Origin: Flavobacteriaceae bacterium
Lineage (GTDB): Bacteria; Bacteroidota; Bacteroidia; Flavobacteriales; Flavobacteriaceae
Assembly (NCBI GenBank): GCA_002862805.1
Contig: PKEA01000016.1
Location: forward strand, 62,001-126,000
Reading direction: 5' to 3'
Length of the DNA stretch: 64,000 nt
The notes below the pieces were generated by a model that did no database searches, was not told where the DNA came from, and saw nothing but the letters and a program-made list of their open reading frames with translations. Shown here piece by piece: positions 35,070-43,451 of this stretch. The first letter of the stretch is position 1; every line of letters begins with the position of its first letter. A program made the position numbers and the translations under genes.

Positions 35070-35100
35070 CAAATATAGTATTATTTCTTTTTTAAACAAA
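35070..35100 (-). promoter_or_regulatory. Promoter of tRNA-Met (TTTG-N19-TATATTTG)
   Basis: On the minus strand TTTG (35100-35097) and TATATTTG (35077-35070) are separated by 19 bases, an exact Bacteroidota consensus promoter. Transcription should start near 35063, about 30 bases upstream of the mature tRNA. Confidence 0.8.
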
Positions 35101-35181
35101 TAATATTTTTAAAAAATATAGTCTTTTTTGTTTTTGTATTTTCAATTTAATTTCTATATTTCGAAAATAAATAAAAACACA

Positions 35182-35574
35182 ATGAGCGATAAAATAAAAT
35201 ACGAATTAGAATTCCCAATACACGCCTCAACATCAATGCTTTATAATTATATATCAACTCCTTCTGGTTTGTCTGAATGGTTTGCTGATAATGTAAATTC
35301 TCGCGGTGAATTTTTTACTTTTATTTGGGATGATTCTGAAGAAAAAGCAAAATTAATTTCTAAACGCTCTGGAGAAAGAATAAAATTTAGATGGCTGGAT
35401 GAAGATGGAAATGAAAGCGAGTATTTTTTTGAAATAAAAATTCAAGAAGATGAAATCACTAAAGATGTTTCCATAGTTGTTATCGACTTTGCAGAAGAAG
35501 ATGAAGTTGAAGAATCTAAGTTATTATGGGAAAATCAAATTTCAGATTTAAAACATGTAATAGGTTCGGTTTAA
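35182..35574 (+). CDS. START-like domain protein, 130 aa
   Basis: A small cytoplasmic protein of the START/AHSA1-like superfamily that is widespread in Flavobacteria; the fold forms a hydrophobic ligand cavity. Visible pattern: YELEFPIHASTSMLYNYIS, TPSGLSEWFADNV and the strands GERIKFRWLDEDGNESEYFFEI. The ATG at 35182 is chosen because an upstream ATG (35128) would add a run of Phe/Tyr/Asn from the AT-rich leader. No biochemical role is established. It is monocistronic, terminating at a hairpin that abuts the next gene. Confidence 0.85.
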   Translation: MSDKIKYELEFPIHASTSMLYNYISTPSGLSEWFADNVNSRGEFFTFIWDDSEEKAKLISKRSGERIKFRWLDEDGNESEYFFEIKIQEDEITKDVSIVVIDFAEEDEVEESKLLWENQISDLKHVIGSV

Positions 35575-35592
35575 TAAAACCAATTAATAACT

Positions 35593-35600
35593 TATATTTG
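35593..35600 (+). promoter_or_regulatory. -7 box (TATATTTG) of the class IV aminotransferase gene
   Basis: A full TAnnTTTG match placed immediately before the terminator stem of the upstream gene. Transcription would start inside that hairpin. A TTTA, one base from TTTG, lies near the -33 position. Confidence 0.5.
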
Positions 35601-35625
35601 TCCCGCATTAAAGCGGGATTTTTTT
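35601..35625 (+). terminator. Terminator of the START-like gene, abutting the next ATG
   Basis: TCCCGC and GCGGGA pair over a 6-base loop and are followed by seven T residues that run directly into the ATG at 35626. Confidence 0.85.
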
Positions 35626-36468
35626 ATGGTAAATTTTAACGGTACAATTCAAGATTCAAGTAATATAGTAATTGAGAATAATAGAGGTTTTTTATTTGGT
35701 GATAGTGTTTTTGAAACAATGAAAGTTGTTGACGGAAAAATATTATTTTTAGAAGATCATTATTTTAGATTAATGGCTTCTATGCGTATTTGTAGAATGG
35801 AAATTCCTATGAATTTTACAATGGAATATTTTGAAAGTCAAGTAATTAATCTGTTAAAAGCTTCTACTGCTGTTGAAAATGATTGTAGAGTAAGATTTTC
35901 TGTTTACCGTTCTGGTGATGGTTTTTATTTACCAAAAACAAATGAAACAGAGTTCTTAGTTACGATTTCGAAATTAGAAGAAGCAATGTATTTAATTAAC
36001 AATTCTACTTATGAAGTTGAGTTGTTTAAAGATTCTTATGTAACGAAACAATTATTGTCTACTTTAAAGACTAATAATAAAATGGTTCAAATTACAGGAA
36101 GTATTTTTGCAAATGAAAATGGATATCATAACTGTTTGCTTTTAAACGATGAAAAAAATGTTGTTGAAGCTTTGCAAGGAAATATTTTTATGTTTTTAAA
36201 TGGAGAGCTGATTACGCCTCCGTTGTCTGATGGTTGTTTAAATGGAATAATGAGAAAACAAATCATCGAAATTGCTTCTAAAATGGAAGACTTGAAGGTT
36301 GTTGAAAAGTCAATATCTCCTTTTGATTTACAAAAAGCAGATGAGTTATTTATTACAAATGTAATTGTAGGTATTCAATCTGTTTCTAAGTACCGTAAAA
36401 AGGAGTTTACATCATTAGTTGCAGAAAAGTTAATTGCAAGATTAAATGCTAAAATAAGACTTAATTAA
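35626..36468 (+). CDS. Class IV aminotransferase (BCAT/ADC-lyase family)
   Basis: A PLP enzyme of the fold shared by branched-chain aminotransferase, D-amino-acid aminotransferase and 4-amino-4-deoxychorismate lyase. Marks are NRGFLFGDSVFETMKVVDGK and FLEDHYFRLMASMRI, the PLP-Lys in LLSTLKTNNKMVQ, and the substrate loops GNIFMFLNGELITPPLSDGCLNGIMRK and ELFITNVIVGIQSV. At 280 residues it is complete. The lyase role in folate synthesis (PabC) is plausible from length, but nothing in the context settles it. Its 3' end overlaps the convergent YqgE gene by 8 bp. Confidence 0.9.
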   Translation: MVNFNGTIQDSSNIVIENNRGFLFGDSVFETMKVVDGKILFLEDHYFRLMASMRICRMEIPMNFTMEYFESQVINLLKASTAVENDCRVRFSVYRSGDGFYLPKTNETEFLVTISKLEEAMYLINNSTYEVELFKDSYVTKQLLSTLKTNNKMVQITGSIFANENGYHNCLLLNDEKNVVEALQGNIFMFLNGELITPPLSDGCLNGIMRKQIIEIASKMEDLKVVEKSISPFDLQKADELFITNVIVGIQSVSKYRKKEFTSLVAEKLIARLNAKIRLN

Positions 36469-37021
36469 GGTTTGGATCTTCTGGTGCATTTGAGTATAAA
36501 ATATAGTCACCACCTTGTTCTATTATTTTTTCTTTCCAAAAATCTTGAGTCGATTTTGATAAGACTTTGCTTTTAAGATTATTCTGAATAATTATCCAAG
36601 AATTTTCTTTAAGCTCTCTGTCTAGTTGTTTTTTATCCCAGCCGCTGTACCCTAAAAAGAATCTAATATTTTTTTTAGAAATTTTTTCCTCGTTAATTAG
36701 ATTTTTAGCAGTTTCAAAGTCTCCACCCCAAAAAATGCCATCAGCAATTTCAATACTTCCAGAAATTAATCCGGGAACGTTATGAATAAAATATACATTG
36801 TCTTGTTCAACAGGTCCGCCATTATATATTTTAAACGGAATTTTAATGTCCGGAATTAAATCACTTACCTTGTATTTTAAAGGTTTATTGAGAATAAAAC
36901 CAACAGAACCATCGTTGTTATGCTCTGCTAATAAAATTACTGAACGATTAAATGAATTATCACCAAGATTTGTAGGTTCAGCTATAAGTAAATGTCCTTT
37001 TTTTGGTAAAACTGAAATCAT
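36461..37021 (-). CDS. YqgE/AlgH family protein
   Basis: A member of the DUF179 (YqgE/AlgH) family, whose function is still unclear. The conserved motifs are PKKGHLLIAEPTNLGDNSFNRSV, GSVGFILNKPLKYKV, IYNGGPVEQDNVYFIHN, and IRFFLGYSGWDKKQLDREL, with SWIII following. The ATG at 37021 gives the normal N-terminus; an earlier in-frame ATG adds ten non-conserved residues. It lies downstream of the HU gene on the same strand, separated by a terminator, so it probably has a separate promoter. Confidence 0.92.
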   Translation of the reverse strand: MISVLPKKGHLLIAEPTNLGDNSFNRSVILLAEHNNDGSVGFILNKPLKYKVSDLIPDIKIPFKIYNGGPVEQDNVYFIHNVPGLISGSIEIADGIFWGGDFETAKNLINEEKISKKNIRFFLGYSGWDKKQLDRELKENSWIIIQNNLKSKVLSKSTQDFWKEKIIEQGGDYILYSNAPEDPNLN

Positions 37022-37086
37022 ATGCACAGTATTTTTTATTAAAAATATCAAAAAATGTTTACAATATCAAAAAAAAACGTTTAAAT

Positions 37087-37116
37087 AAAAAAGTCTCGTT
37101 TAATACGAGACTTTTT
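37087..37116 (-). terminator. Terminator of the HU gene
   Basis: AAAAAGTCTCGT pairs with ACGAGACTTTTT over a short loop, about 20 bases after the HU stop on the minus strand. Confidence 0.85.
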
Positions 37117-37136
37117 ATTTATAAAATAATAATTAA

Positions 37137-37415
37137 TTATTTTGAATTTACAGCTCCGTCTAAATCAGCACCAGCTTTAAATTTTACTACATTTTTAGCA
37201 GCAATTTTGATAGTTTTACCAGTTTGAGGGTTTCTACCATCTCTAGCAGCTCTGTTAGAAACTGACCAAGATCCAAAACCTACTAATGATACTCTTCCAC
37301 CTTTTTTAAGTGTTCCACCTACGTTGTCTAAAAAAGATTCTAAAGCTAATTTAGCAGCTGCTTTTGTAATTCCAGCAGAAGCTGCCATTGCATCGATTAA
37401 TTCTGATTTGTTCAT
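37137..37415 (-). CDS. HU-family nucleoid-associated DNA-binding protein
   Basis: A small DNA-bending protein that compacts the nucleoid as a dimer. The N-terminal helices (MNKSELIDAMAASAGITKAA) lead to the beta arms; the DNA-binding ribbon contains VGFGSWSVSNRAARDGRNPQTG and TIKIAAKNVVKFKAG, with the minor-groove Arg-Asn-Pro tip. At 92 residues it is a normal HU. The gene is single and has a strong consensus promoter (37458-37487) and terminator, consistent with high expression. Confidence 0.96.
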   Translation of the reverse strand: MNKSELIDAMAASAGITKAAAKLALESFLDNVGGTLKKGGRVSLVGFGSWSVSNRAARDGRNPQTGKTIKIAAKNVVKFKAGADLDGAVNSK

Positions 37416-37457
37416 AATAAAGTTATTTATAATTGGTTAAACTTATTTAATTCTTTA

Positions 37458-37487
37458 CAAATTTAGTAGTATAACTGAGTTATGCAA
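37458..37487 (-). promoter_or_regulatory. Promoter of the HU gene (TTG-N19-TAAATTTG)
   Basis: On the minus strand TTG (37487-37485) and TAAATTTG (37465-37458) are separated by exactly 19 bases. The leader to the ATG is about 37 bases. Confidence 0.8.
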
Positions 37488-37590
37488 GTGTTTGGTATGT
37501 TTTTAGGTTAAAATGTTAATAAAACAAGGTAAATGTTAATAAGATTTGTTGTTTTTTAATAATTTCTGTGAGTGCTAGTGTTTTCAAGGG

Positions 37591-38538
37591 TTAAATTACA
37601 ATTGTGTTTTCTGATAACTGAACACCATTTAATAATTCATGAATTTTCATTTTTTTCTTTCCTGGAAACTGTAATACTTTAACTGAAAGTAGTCCGTTTT
37701 TTACTGCAATACTCAATTCTTTTTTTGTAGTAATGACTGTTCCTAATTTATAATCGTGTTTCTCATCAAGTAATTCCGATTCGTAAATTTTTATGTTCCA
37801 TTCATTTTCTCCATCTTTTAAAATGGTCCATGAAGCTGGGTAAGGAGATAAACCCCTAACATGATTGTAAATTTCAACTCCAGATTTACTCCAATCAATT
37901 TTACAATTTTCTTTATTCAGTTTATAAGCCGTTTTAGTAATTAAACTGTCGTCTTGTTGTTGTGGTTTTGCATTTCCGTTTTCAATTAATGCTAGACTTT
38001 CTAAAACTGTATTGCTTCCAATTTTCATTAACCTGTCATGTAGCTCTCCTGCTGATTCATTTTTAGAAATTGGAGTTTCTGCTTGTAGAATCATTGCGCC
38101 AGTATCAATTTTGTCATCAATGAAAAAAGTGGTGACTCCGGTTTTTTCTTCTCCGTTTATTATAGCCCAATTAATAGGTGCTGCACCTCTATATTGTGGA
38201 AGTAACGATGCATGCAAGTTAAATGTTCCTAGTTTTGGCATTTTCCAAACTACTTCTGGAAGCATTCTAAAAGCAACTACAACAAATAAATTTGCATTAA
38301 GCAATTTTAGTTCTTCTATGAAGGTTTCATCTTTAAGGTTTGTTGGTTGCAATAATTTTAAATTATTTGCTACAGCATACTCTTTTACAGCGCTTGTACT
38401 TACTTTTTGGCCTCTTCCTGCAGGTTTGTCGGCAGCAGTTATTACACCAACAACTTCATATTTATTTTGGCAAATAGTATCTAAAATTCCTACTGCGAAC
38501 TCTGGAGTTCCCATGAATACAATTTTTAATTTTTCCAT
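37591..38538 (-). CDS. fmt: Methionyl-tRNA formyltransferase
   Basis: Formylates initiator Met-tRNA using 10-formyltetrahydrofolate. The N-terminal Rossmann domain begins KIVFMGTPEFAVGIL. The catalytic Asn-His-Asp set is visible in FNLHASLLPQYRGAAPINWAI and FFIDDKIDTGAMI, and the C-terminal OB domain includes HVRGLSPYPASWT. At 315 residues it is complete. Its ATG shares one base with the recQ stop (TAATG), so the two are coupled in a recQ-fmt unit. Confidence 0.96.
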   Translation of the reverse strand: MEKLKIVFMGTPEFAVGILDTICQNKYEVVGVITAADKPAGRGQKVSTSAVKEYAVANNLKLLQPTNLKDETFIEELKLLNANLFVVVAFRMLPEVVWKMPKLGTFNLHASLLPQYRGAAPINWAIINGEEKTGVTTFFIDDKIDTGAMILQAETPISKNESAGELHDRLMKIGSNTVLESLALIENGNAKPQQQDDSLITKTAYKLNKENCKIDWSKSGVEIYNHVRGLSPYPASWTILKDGENEWNIKIYESELLDEKHDYKLGTVITTKKELSIAVKNGLLSVKVLQFPGKKKMKIHELLNGVQLSENTIVI

Positions 38539-40424
38539 TATATAAGCGTATATTGATTTATTTTGTTGATTTTTATTTTTTCTGACTCTAATAAAACTTG
38601 AATAGCATATAATATTTCATTTGTTGAAAATGATAATTGATTTTCAATTTCTCTTGACGAAATAGGAGCTTTTTCTAATAATTTTAATATTTGATTTTGA
38701 ATTAAATTACTATCAGATTTTTTCAATGACATGCAATAGGAGCATACGCCACAATTTTCATTTGTCTTTTCGCCGAAGTAATTTAAAATGAAATTGGTTT
38801 TACATTGTTCATTGTTAATATAGTGAATAACTTCATTAAACTGATTTTTTTTAAGGTTATTCTGGTTTTCTAAGTATTTTGAAACTCTATTTATAGTTAA
38901 ATCGTCTTCTCTTATTTCATTAAAAGTAATACTACTGTCGTTATTTAATTTAGTAATAATAATGCAGCCATTTTGTTCTAAGTTTTCAAGTGTCTTTAAT
39001 ACTTCTTTTTCTGTAACATGCGCTTTTTTGGCAATTAGAACGGTATTAATGTTTGTTTCAATATCAAAAATTCCGGTATAGGTTCGTAAAATATTAGTAA
39101 TTATTTCTTCTTCATTTCTGTGAAGACTCATATAACGAATGATTTCTTTACTTTCTAATACAAATTGAATACTGGTTTTTTCAGAAAACTCAGCATTAAG
39201 TGTAATAATGCTTTGACGATCTAAAAACTGTAAAGCATTATAGGTTTTCATTACAGGTAGTTTGTATTGATTACAAAACTGATTCAAATTGAATGAAAAC
39301 TTAGAATTATAACCTTCACCATATGCAATTTTAAAAAAGTTATTGAGTTTATGATAAACATTCTTTAAAAAATCTTTGTTGGGTAAAACTTCTATAAATT
39401 GATTTTTTGCTGTTTCAATATCACCCGGACTTGTAATTAATATGGCAAATGCTTTTTCTTCATTCCTTCCGGCTCTTCCTGCTTCTTGATAATAATTTTC
39501 AATATTTTCGGGTAATTGAATGTGAATTACGGTTTTAACATCGGGTTTGTCAATTCCCATTCCAAAAGCATTGGTAGCAACCATGACCTGACATTCATTA
39601 TTCATCCACTTTTTCATGTTCGTGTTTTTATCTTTTATAGATAATCCGCCATGATAAAACGTACTTGAATAACCAAGTTTGTTTAAGTTTTCAGATGTTT
39701 CAATGCAAGACCTTCTGTTTCTAACATAAATAATAGAGGACTGTTTATTTTTGTTTAATATTTGCTCAATTTTATGTAGTTTATCTTCAGTTAAAACTAC
39801 ATAATAAGATAGGTTTTCTCTTTTAAACGAACCTTTAAATGTAGTGGTGTTATTAAATTTTAAACTCTCAATAATATCTTGTTGAACTCTTAAAGTAGCA
39901 GAAGCAGTAAGTGCTATAAATGGTGTTTTGTTAAAATGCTCTTTTAAGATGTTAATTTTAAGATAAGCGGGTCTAAAGTCATGTCCCCATTGGCTAACAC
40001 AGTGTGCTTCGTCAATTGCAATTAAATTTATGGGTAGTTTTTTTATACGCTCTAAAACCCAATCTTGTTGAAGCCTTTCTGGAGACAAATACAAAAATTT
40101 GTAGTTTCCAAATTCGCAATTATCAAGTAAATCACTGGTTTCATTTTGAGAAATTCCGCCTAATAAAGCAACGGCTTTTATATTCCTTTTTTCTAAATTT
40201 TCAACTTGATCTTTGATTAAAGCAATTAAAGGAGAAACGACCAAACAAATACCGTTCAATATCATTCCAGGAACTTGAAAACAAATCGATTTTCCTCCGC
40301 CCGTTGGTAAAAGGGCAAGAGTATCATTTCCTGCTAAAACATTTTGTATAATTTGTTCTTGAGGTTGTCTAAATTTATCGTGTTTCCAGTGTTTTTGGAG
40401 AATTAATAAAGCTTCGCTTGACAT
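38538..40424 (-). CDS. recQ: RecQ-family ATP-dependent DNA helicase
   Basis: A 3'-5' DNA helicase for repair and recombination. Motifs are the family-specific motif 0 region FRQPQEQII, Walker A LLPTGGGKSICFQVP, DEAH box AIDEAHCVSQWGHDFRPAY, TASA, and motif VI QEAGRAGRNEE. The RecQ zinc-binding region supplies cysteines in NEQCKTNFIL and NCGVCSYC. After the winged-helix domain the 628-residue protein ends without an obvious HRDC domain, the short form common in Bacteroidota. A second, longer RecQ probably exists elsewhere in the genome, since Flavobacteria often carry two. Confidence 0.93.
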   Translation of the reverse strand: MSSEALLILQKHWKHDKFRQPQEQIIQNVLAGNDTLALLPTGGGKSICFQVPGMILNGICLVVSPLIALIKDQVENLEKRNIKAVALLGGISQNETSDLLDNCEFGNYKFLYLSPERLQQDWVLERIKKLPINLIAIDEAHCVSQWGHDFRPAYLKINILKEHFNKTPFIALTASATLRVQQDIIESLKFNNTTTFKGSFKRENLSYYVVLTEDKLHKIEQILNKNKQSSIIYVRNRRSCIETSENLNKLGYSSTFYHGGLSIKDKNTNMKKWMNNECQVMVATNAFGMGIDKPDVKTVIHIQLPENIENYYQEAGRAGRNEEKAFAILITSPGDIETAKNQFIEVLPNKDFLKNVYHKLNNFFKIAYGEGYNSKFSFNLNQFCNQYKLPVMKTYNALQFLDRQSIITLNAEFSEKTSIQFVLESKEIIRYMSLHRNEEEIITNILRTYTGIFDIETNINTVLIAKKAHVTEKEVLKTLENLEQNGCIIITKLNNDSSITFNEIREDDLTINRVSKYLENQNNLKKNQFNEVIHYINNEQCKTNFILNYFGEKTNENCGVCSYCMSLKKSDSNLIQNQILKLLEKAPISSREIENQLSFSTNEILYAIQVLLESEKIKINKINQYTLI

Positions 40425-40439
40425 TAAGATGTTAAAAAA

Positions 40440-40973
40440 TTAAATTCGTTCAAGAATAAAAGCAGCTCTGTTTTCTACAGTGTCTTTAGGAACTTCTGTA
40501 ATTTGGTAGCCAAAATTCTCATAAGTTTTTACTAAATGATTATGGATTTCTAAAGCTTGTTCAAAAGTTTCATAACGTTCTTCATCGCTGGTATAAATTT
40601 CTTCCCATGGTGGAAGCATAAAAACATTTGAATATTTATGATTGGCACATGTTTCTGTAAATATTTCTGGGTATGAATCTCCAATAAAATCCATATAAGC
40701 AACAACGTCAGGCAAACCCCTATCTATAAAAATGATATTGGATTGGTGATTTTGCGCATCTATAAATTGTTTTTTTCTTCCTTCTAAAAGCAATTCACTA
40801 AAAAGCATTGGGTTTTCAAGAAACAACTGATCAATACCGTCTTCTTGTGCTTTTTTTATGATTTCTCTAGATATTTCAGGGAAACAAGTATGTCCGTTTT
40901 TGGTCAACTCATTTATTAAAGTCGATTTACCAGAACTTGGTCCGCCTATTAAAACTATAATTTCATTTTTCAT
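40440..40973 (-). CDS. AAA_28-type P-loop ATPase (NadR-kinase-like)
   Basis: A small P-loop protein of 177 residues. Walker A is IGGPSSGKSTLI at the N-terminus; the following FPEISREIIKKA, the IIFIDRGLPDVVAYM region (Walker B and a following Arg), and PWEEIYTSDEERYETFEQA match the AAA_28 family related to nicotinamide-riboside kinase domains. The function and substrate are unknown. It lies 15 bp upstream of recQ on the same strand, so it is likely the first gene of an ATPase-recQ-fmt operon, with TACTTTTG at 41000-40993 as the -7 box. Confidence 0.85.
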   Translation of the reverse strand: MKNEIIVLIGGPSSGKSTLINELTKNGHTCFPEISREIIKKAQEDGIDQLFLENPMLFSELLLEGRKKQFIDAQNHQSNIIFIDRGLPDVVAYMDFIGDSYPEIFTETCANHKYSNVFMLPPWEEIYTSDEERYETFEQALEIHNHLVKTYENFGYQITEVPKDTVENRAAFILERI

Positions 40974-40992
40974 TCTAAACTAATATAAAAAG

Positions 40993-41000
40993 CAAAAGTA
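40993..41000 (-). promoter_or_regulatory. -7 box (TACTTTTG) of the ATPase-recQ-fmt operon
   Basis: A full TAnnTTTG match on the minus strand 20 bases upstream of the ATG; no -33 TTG at normal spacing. Confidence 0.4.
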
Positions 41001-41074
41001 AGTTTTTTTTAAAAATGAGCTATATATTATCTACATTAAGCATTTTCAAAATAGTATTTATTAACTTAAAAAAG

Positions 41075-41082
41075 TATATTTG
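41075..41082 (+). promoter_or_regulatory. -7 box (TATATTTG) of the DUF493-DUF4290-murA operon
   Basis: A full TAnnTTTG match 20 bases before the ATG at 41102. It rules out an in-frame ATG at 41015, which lies upstream of it. Confidence 0.5.
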
Positions 41083-41101
41083 CTACTTTAAAGATAGGAA
41101 G

Positions 41102-41386
41102 ATGGATAAGAAAACAGAAGAGTTTTATGTAAGGTTAAAAGATGAGTTAGCAAATACTTCTCTTTGGCCTTCAGAATATTTATACAAATTTATTGTACCT
41201 TCAGATAAGCAAAAAGTAGATAAGGTTGAGGCTGAATTTAATAATATGGGAGCTGTTATTAAAAGCCATAAGTCTAAAACAGGAAAGTATACGAGTGTTT
41301 CAATAAGTGTTCAAATGAAAGATCCTGATCACGTTATTGAAAAGTATAAAGCATTATCTTCAATTGAAGGAATAATTTCATTATAA
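41102..41386 (+). CDS. DUF493 family protein (YbeD-like)
   Basis: A 94-residue ACT-like protein of the DUF493/YbeD family; the E. coli homologue has no firm role. The family pattern SEYLYKFIVPSDKQKVDKVEAEF leads into SKTGKYTSVSISVQMKDPDHVIEKYKAL. The ATG at 41102 follows a -7 box and removes a non-conserved N-terminal stretch. It is the first gene of a tight operon with the DUF4290 gene (4 bp gap) and murA (3 bp gap). Confidence 0.9.
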   Translation: MDKKTEEFYVRLKDELANTSLWPSEYLYKFIVPSDKQKVDKVEAEFNNMGAVIKSHKSKTGKYTSVSISVQMKDPDHVIEKYKALSSIEGIISL

Positions 41387-41390
41387 AAAT

Positions 41391-42077
41391 ATGAATTTTA
41401 AAGCAGAACAAGCGGTTGGTAGTTTAGAATATAATTCTTTGCGAAAAGATTTAATAATTCCTGAATACGGTAGACATTTACAAAAATTAGTCGACCAAAT
41501 GGTTGTTATTGAGGATAGAGACCGAAGAAATAAAGCAGCTAATTATATTATTTCGGTAATGGGAAGTTTAAATCCACATTTAAGAGATGTTGCTGATTTT
41601 CAACATAAATTATGGGACCAGTTATTTATTATGGCCGATTTTAATTTAGATGTTGATTCGCCATATCCAATTCCTTCGAGGGAATTGTTGTCTAAAAAAC
41701 CAGAAAAATTAGCATATCCACAAAATTTCCCTAAATACCGTTATTACGGAAACAATATCAAATATATGATTGATGTTGCAAATAAATGGGAGGAAGGAGA
41801 GCTTAAAAACGCATTAGTGTTAGTTATTGCTAATCATATGAAGAAATGCTATTTAAGTTGGAACAAAGACACAGTTGAAGACGAAGTTATTTTTAATCAT
41901 TTATTAGAACTTTCAAATGGTAAATTAAATTTAGCAAAGACTAATGAAGAACTTTCTCAAACACACAATTTGATGAAAGTAAATAAAAAAATATCAAATA
42001 AATCAAATTATGGTACTTCATCAAAAAGTGTCCATAAGAAGAAAAATATTAATCCTAAAATTACTAAAAGAAAATAA
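41391..42077 (+). CDS. DUF4290 family protein
   Basis: A Bacteroidota-specific family of unknown function, recognised from the N-terminal EYNSLRKDLIIPEYGRHLQKLVDQ, the RRNKAANYIISVMGSLNPHLRDV helix and DFQHKLWDQLFIMADFNLDVDSPY. The C-terminal 40 residues are low complexity and rich in Lys/Ser/Asn (for example SVHKKKNINPKITKRK), suggesting a nucleic-acid or membrane-surface contact. The fixed position before murA hints at a role linked to cell-wall synthesis, but that is context only. Confidence 0.85.
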   Translation: MNFKAEQAVGSLEYNSLRKDLIIPEYGRHLQKLVDQMVVIEDRDRRNKAANYIISVMGSLNPHLRDVADFQHKLWDQLFIMADFNLDVDSPYPIPSRELLSKKPEKLAYPQNFPKYRYYGNNIKYMIDVANKWEEGELKNALVLVIANHMKKCYLSWNKDTVEDEVIFNHLLELSNGKLNLAKTNEELSQTHNLMKVNKKISNKSNYGTSSKSVHKKKNINPKITKRK

Positions 42078-42080
42078 TTC

Positions 42081-43391
42081 ATGGGAACATTTCAAATAGA
42101 AGGAGGAAAGCAATTAAAAGGTGAAATTACACCTCAAGGAGCTAAAAATGAAGCGTTACAGGTTTTATGTACGGTTTTGTTAACTTCTGAAAAAGTTACA
42201 ATAAACAATATTCCAGATATTATTGATGTAAACAAATTAATTACTTTATTAGGTAATTTAGGGGTTAAAATACAAAAAAACGGACCAGGTTCTTATACTT
42301 TTCAGGCTGATGAGGTTAATGTAAATTACCTAGAAACTGAAGCTTTTAAAAAAGAAGGAGGATCTCTTAGAGGTTCTATTATGATTGTTGGACCATTATT
42401 GGCTCGTTTTGGTAAAGGATATATCCCAAAACCAGGTGGAGACAAAATTGGACGTAGAAGACTAGATACGCACTTTGAAGGCTTTATTAATTTAGGTGCA
42501 AAATTTAGATATAATAGAGAAGACCATTTTTATGGTGTAGAAAACGAAGGGAAGCTTAAAGGTGCATATATGTTATTAGACGAAGCTTCTGTTACAGGAA
42601 CGGCTAATATTGTTATGGCAGCAGTTTTAGCAGAAGGAGAAACGACTATTTATAACGCAGCGTGTGAACCTTATTTACAGCAACTTTGTAATATGTTAAA
42701 CTCTATGGGAGCAAAAATCTCAGGAGTAGGTTCAAACAAATTAATTATTGAAGGTGTTGATGAATTGGGCGGTTGTGAACATAGAATTTTACCTGATATG
42801 ATTGAAATAGGTTCTTGGATTGGTCTTGCAGCTATGACAAGAAGTGAAATAACAATTAAAAATGTAAGTTGGGATAACTTAGGTCAAATTCCAAATGTAT
42901 TTAGAAAGTTAGGTATTACATTAGAGCGCAAAGGGGATGATATTTTTATTCCTGCTCATACTGATGGTTATCAAATAAAAACAGATATTGACGGTTCCAT
43001 TTTAACTATTGCAGATGCTCCTTGGCCAGGTTTTACACCCGATTTGTTGAGTATTGTTTTAGTAGTAGCTACACAAGCAAAAGGGGAAGTTTTAATTCAC
43101 CAAAAAATGTTTGAAAGCCGTTTGTTCTTTGTAGATAAGTTAATTGACATGGGCGCAAAAATTATTCTTTGTGATCCGCATAGAGCTATTGTAATAGGTC
43201 ATAATTTCCAATCGCAATTAAAAGCAACCACAATGTCTTCGCCAGATATTAGAGCTGGAGTTTCATTATTAATTGCTGCGCTTTCTGCAAAAGGAACAAG
43301 TACAATTCAAAACATTGAACAAATAGATAGAGGTTACGAAAGAATAGGAGAACGTTTAACTGCTATTGGTGCAAGTATTGTTCGCGTTTAA
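42081..43391 (+). CDS. murA: UDP-N-acetylglucosamine 1-carboxyvinyltransferase, Asp variant
   Basis: Catalyses the first committed step of peptidoglycan synthesis, transferring enolpyruvate from PEP to UDP-GlcNAc. It is 436 residues with the EPSP-synthase-like two-domain fold; Lys22 is in GAKNEAL and later motifs include LDEASVTGTANIVMA and ERIGERLTAIGA. The key point is the active-site loop: KPGGDKIGRRRLDTHF has Asp121 where E. coli has Cys115 (GGCAIG). In other bacteria, Asp at this site leaves activity but prevents alkylation by fosfomycin. It is the last gene of the DUF493-DUF4290-murA operon and is followed by a terminator. Confidence 0.96.
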   Translation: MGTFQIEGGKQLKGEITPQGAKNEALQVLCTVLLTSEKVTINNIPDIIDVNKLITLLGNLGVKIQKNGPGSYTFQADEVNVNYLETEAFKKEGGSLRGSIMIVGPLLARFGKGYIPKPGGDKIGRRRLDTHFEGFINLGAKFRYNREDHFYGVENEGKLKGAYMLLDEASVTGTANIVMAAVLAEGETTIYNAACEPYLQQLCNMLNSMGAKISGVGSNKLIIEGVDELGGCEHRILPDMIEIGSWIGLAAMTRSEITIKNVSWDNLGQIPNVFRKLGITLERKGDDIFIPAHTDGYQIKTDIDGSILTIADAPWPGFTPDLLSIVLVVATQAKGEVLIHQKMFESRLFFVDKLIDMGAKIILCDPHRAIVIGHNFQSQLKATTMSSPDIRAGVSLLIAALSAKGTSTIQNIEQIDRGYERIGERLTAIGASIVRV

Positions 43392-43412
43392 TATAAATAA
43401 AATTTAATATAT

Positions 43413-43446
43413 AAAGCTAAGTGCAAAATTGTACTTAGCTTTTTTT
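43413..43446 (+). terminator. Terminator of the murA operon
   Basis: AAAGCTAAGT and ACTTAGCTTT form the stem, followed by a T-run that ends 6 bases before the next ATG. Confidence 0.85.
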
Positions 43447-43451
43447 AGTTT

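Noticed and set aside
42081-43391. MurA as an inactive or EPSP-synthase-like paralogue
   Set aside because: Length, Lys22 and the UDP-GlcNAc motifs are those of MurA, and the Asp variant is known to be active in other bacteria.
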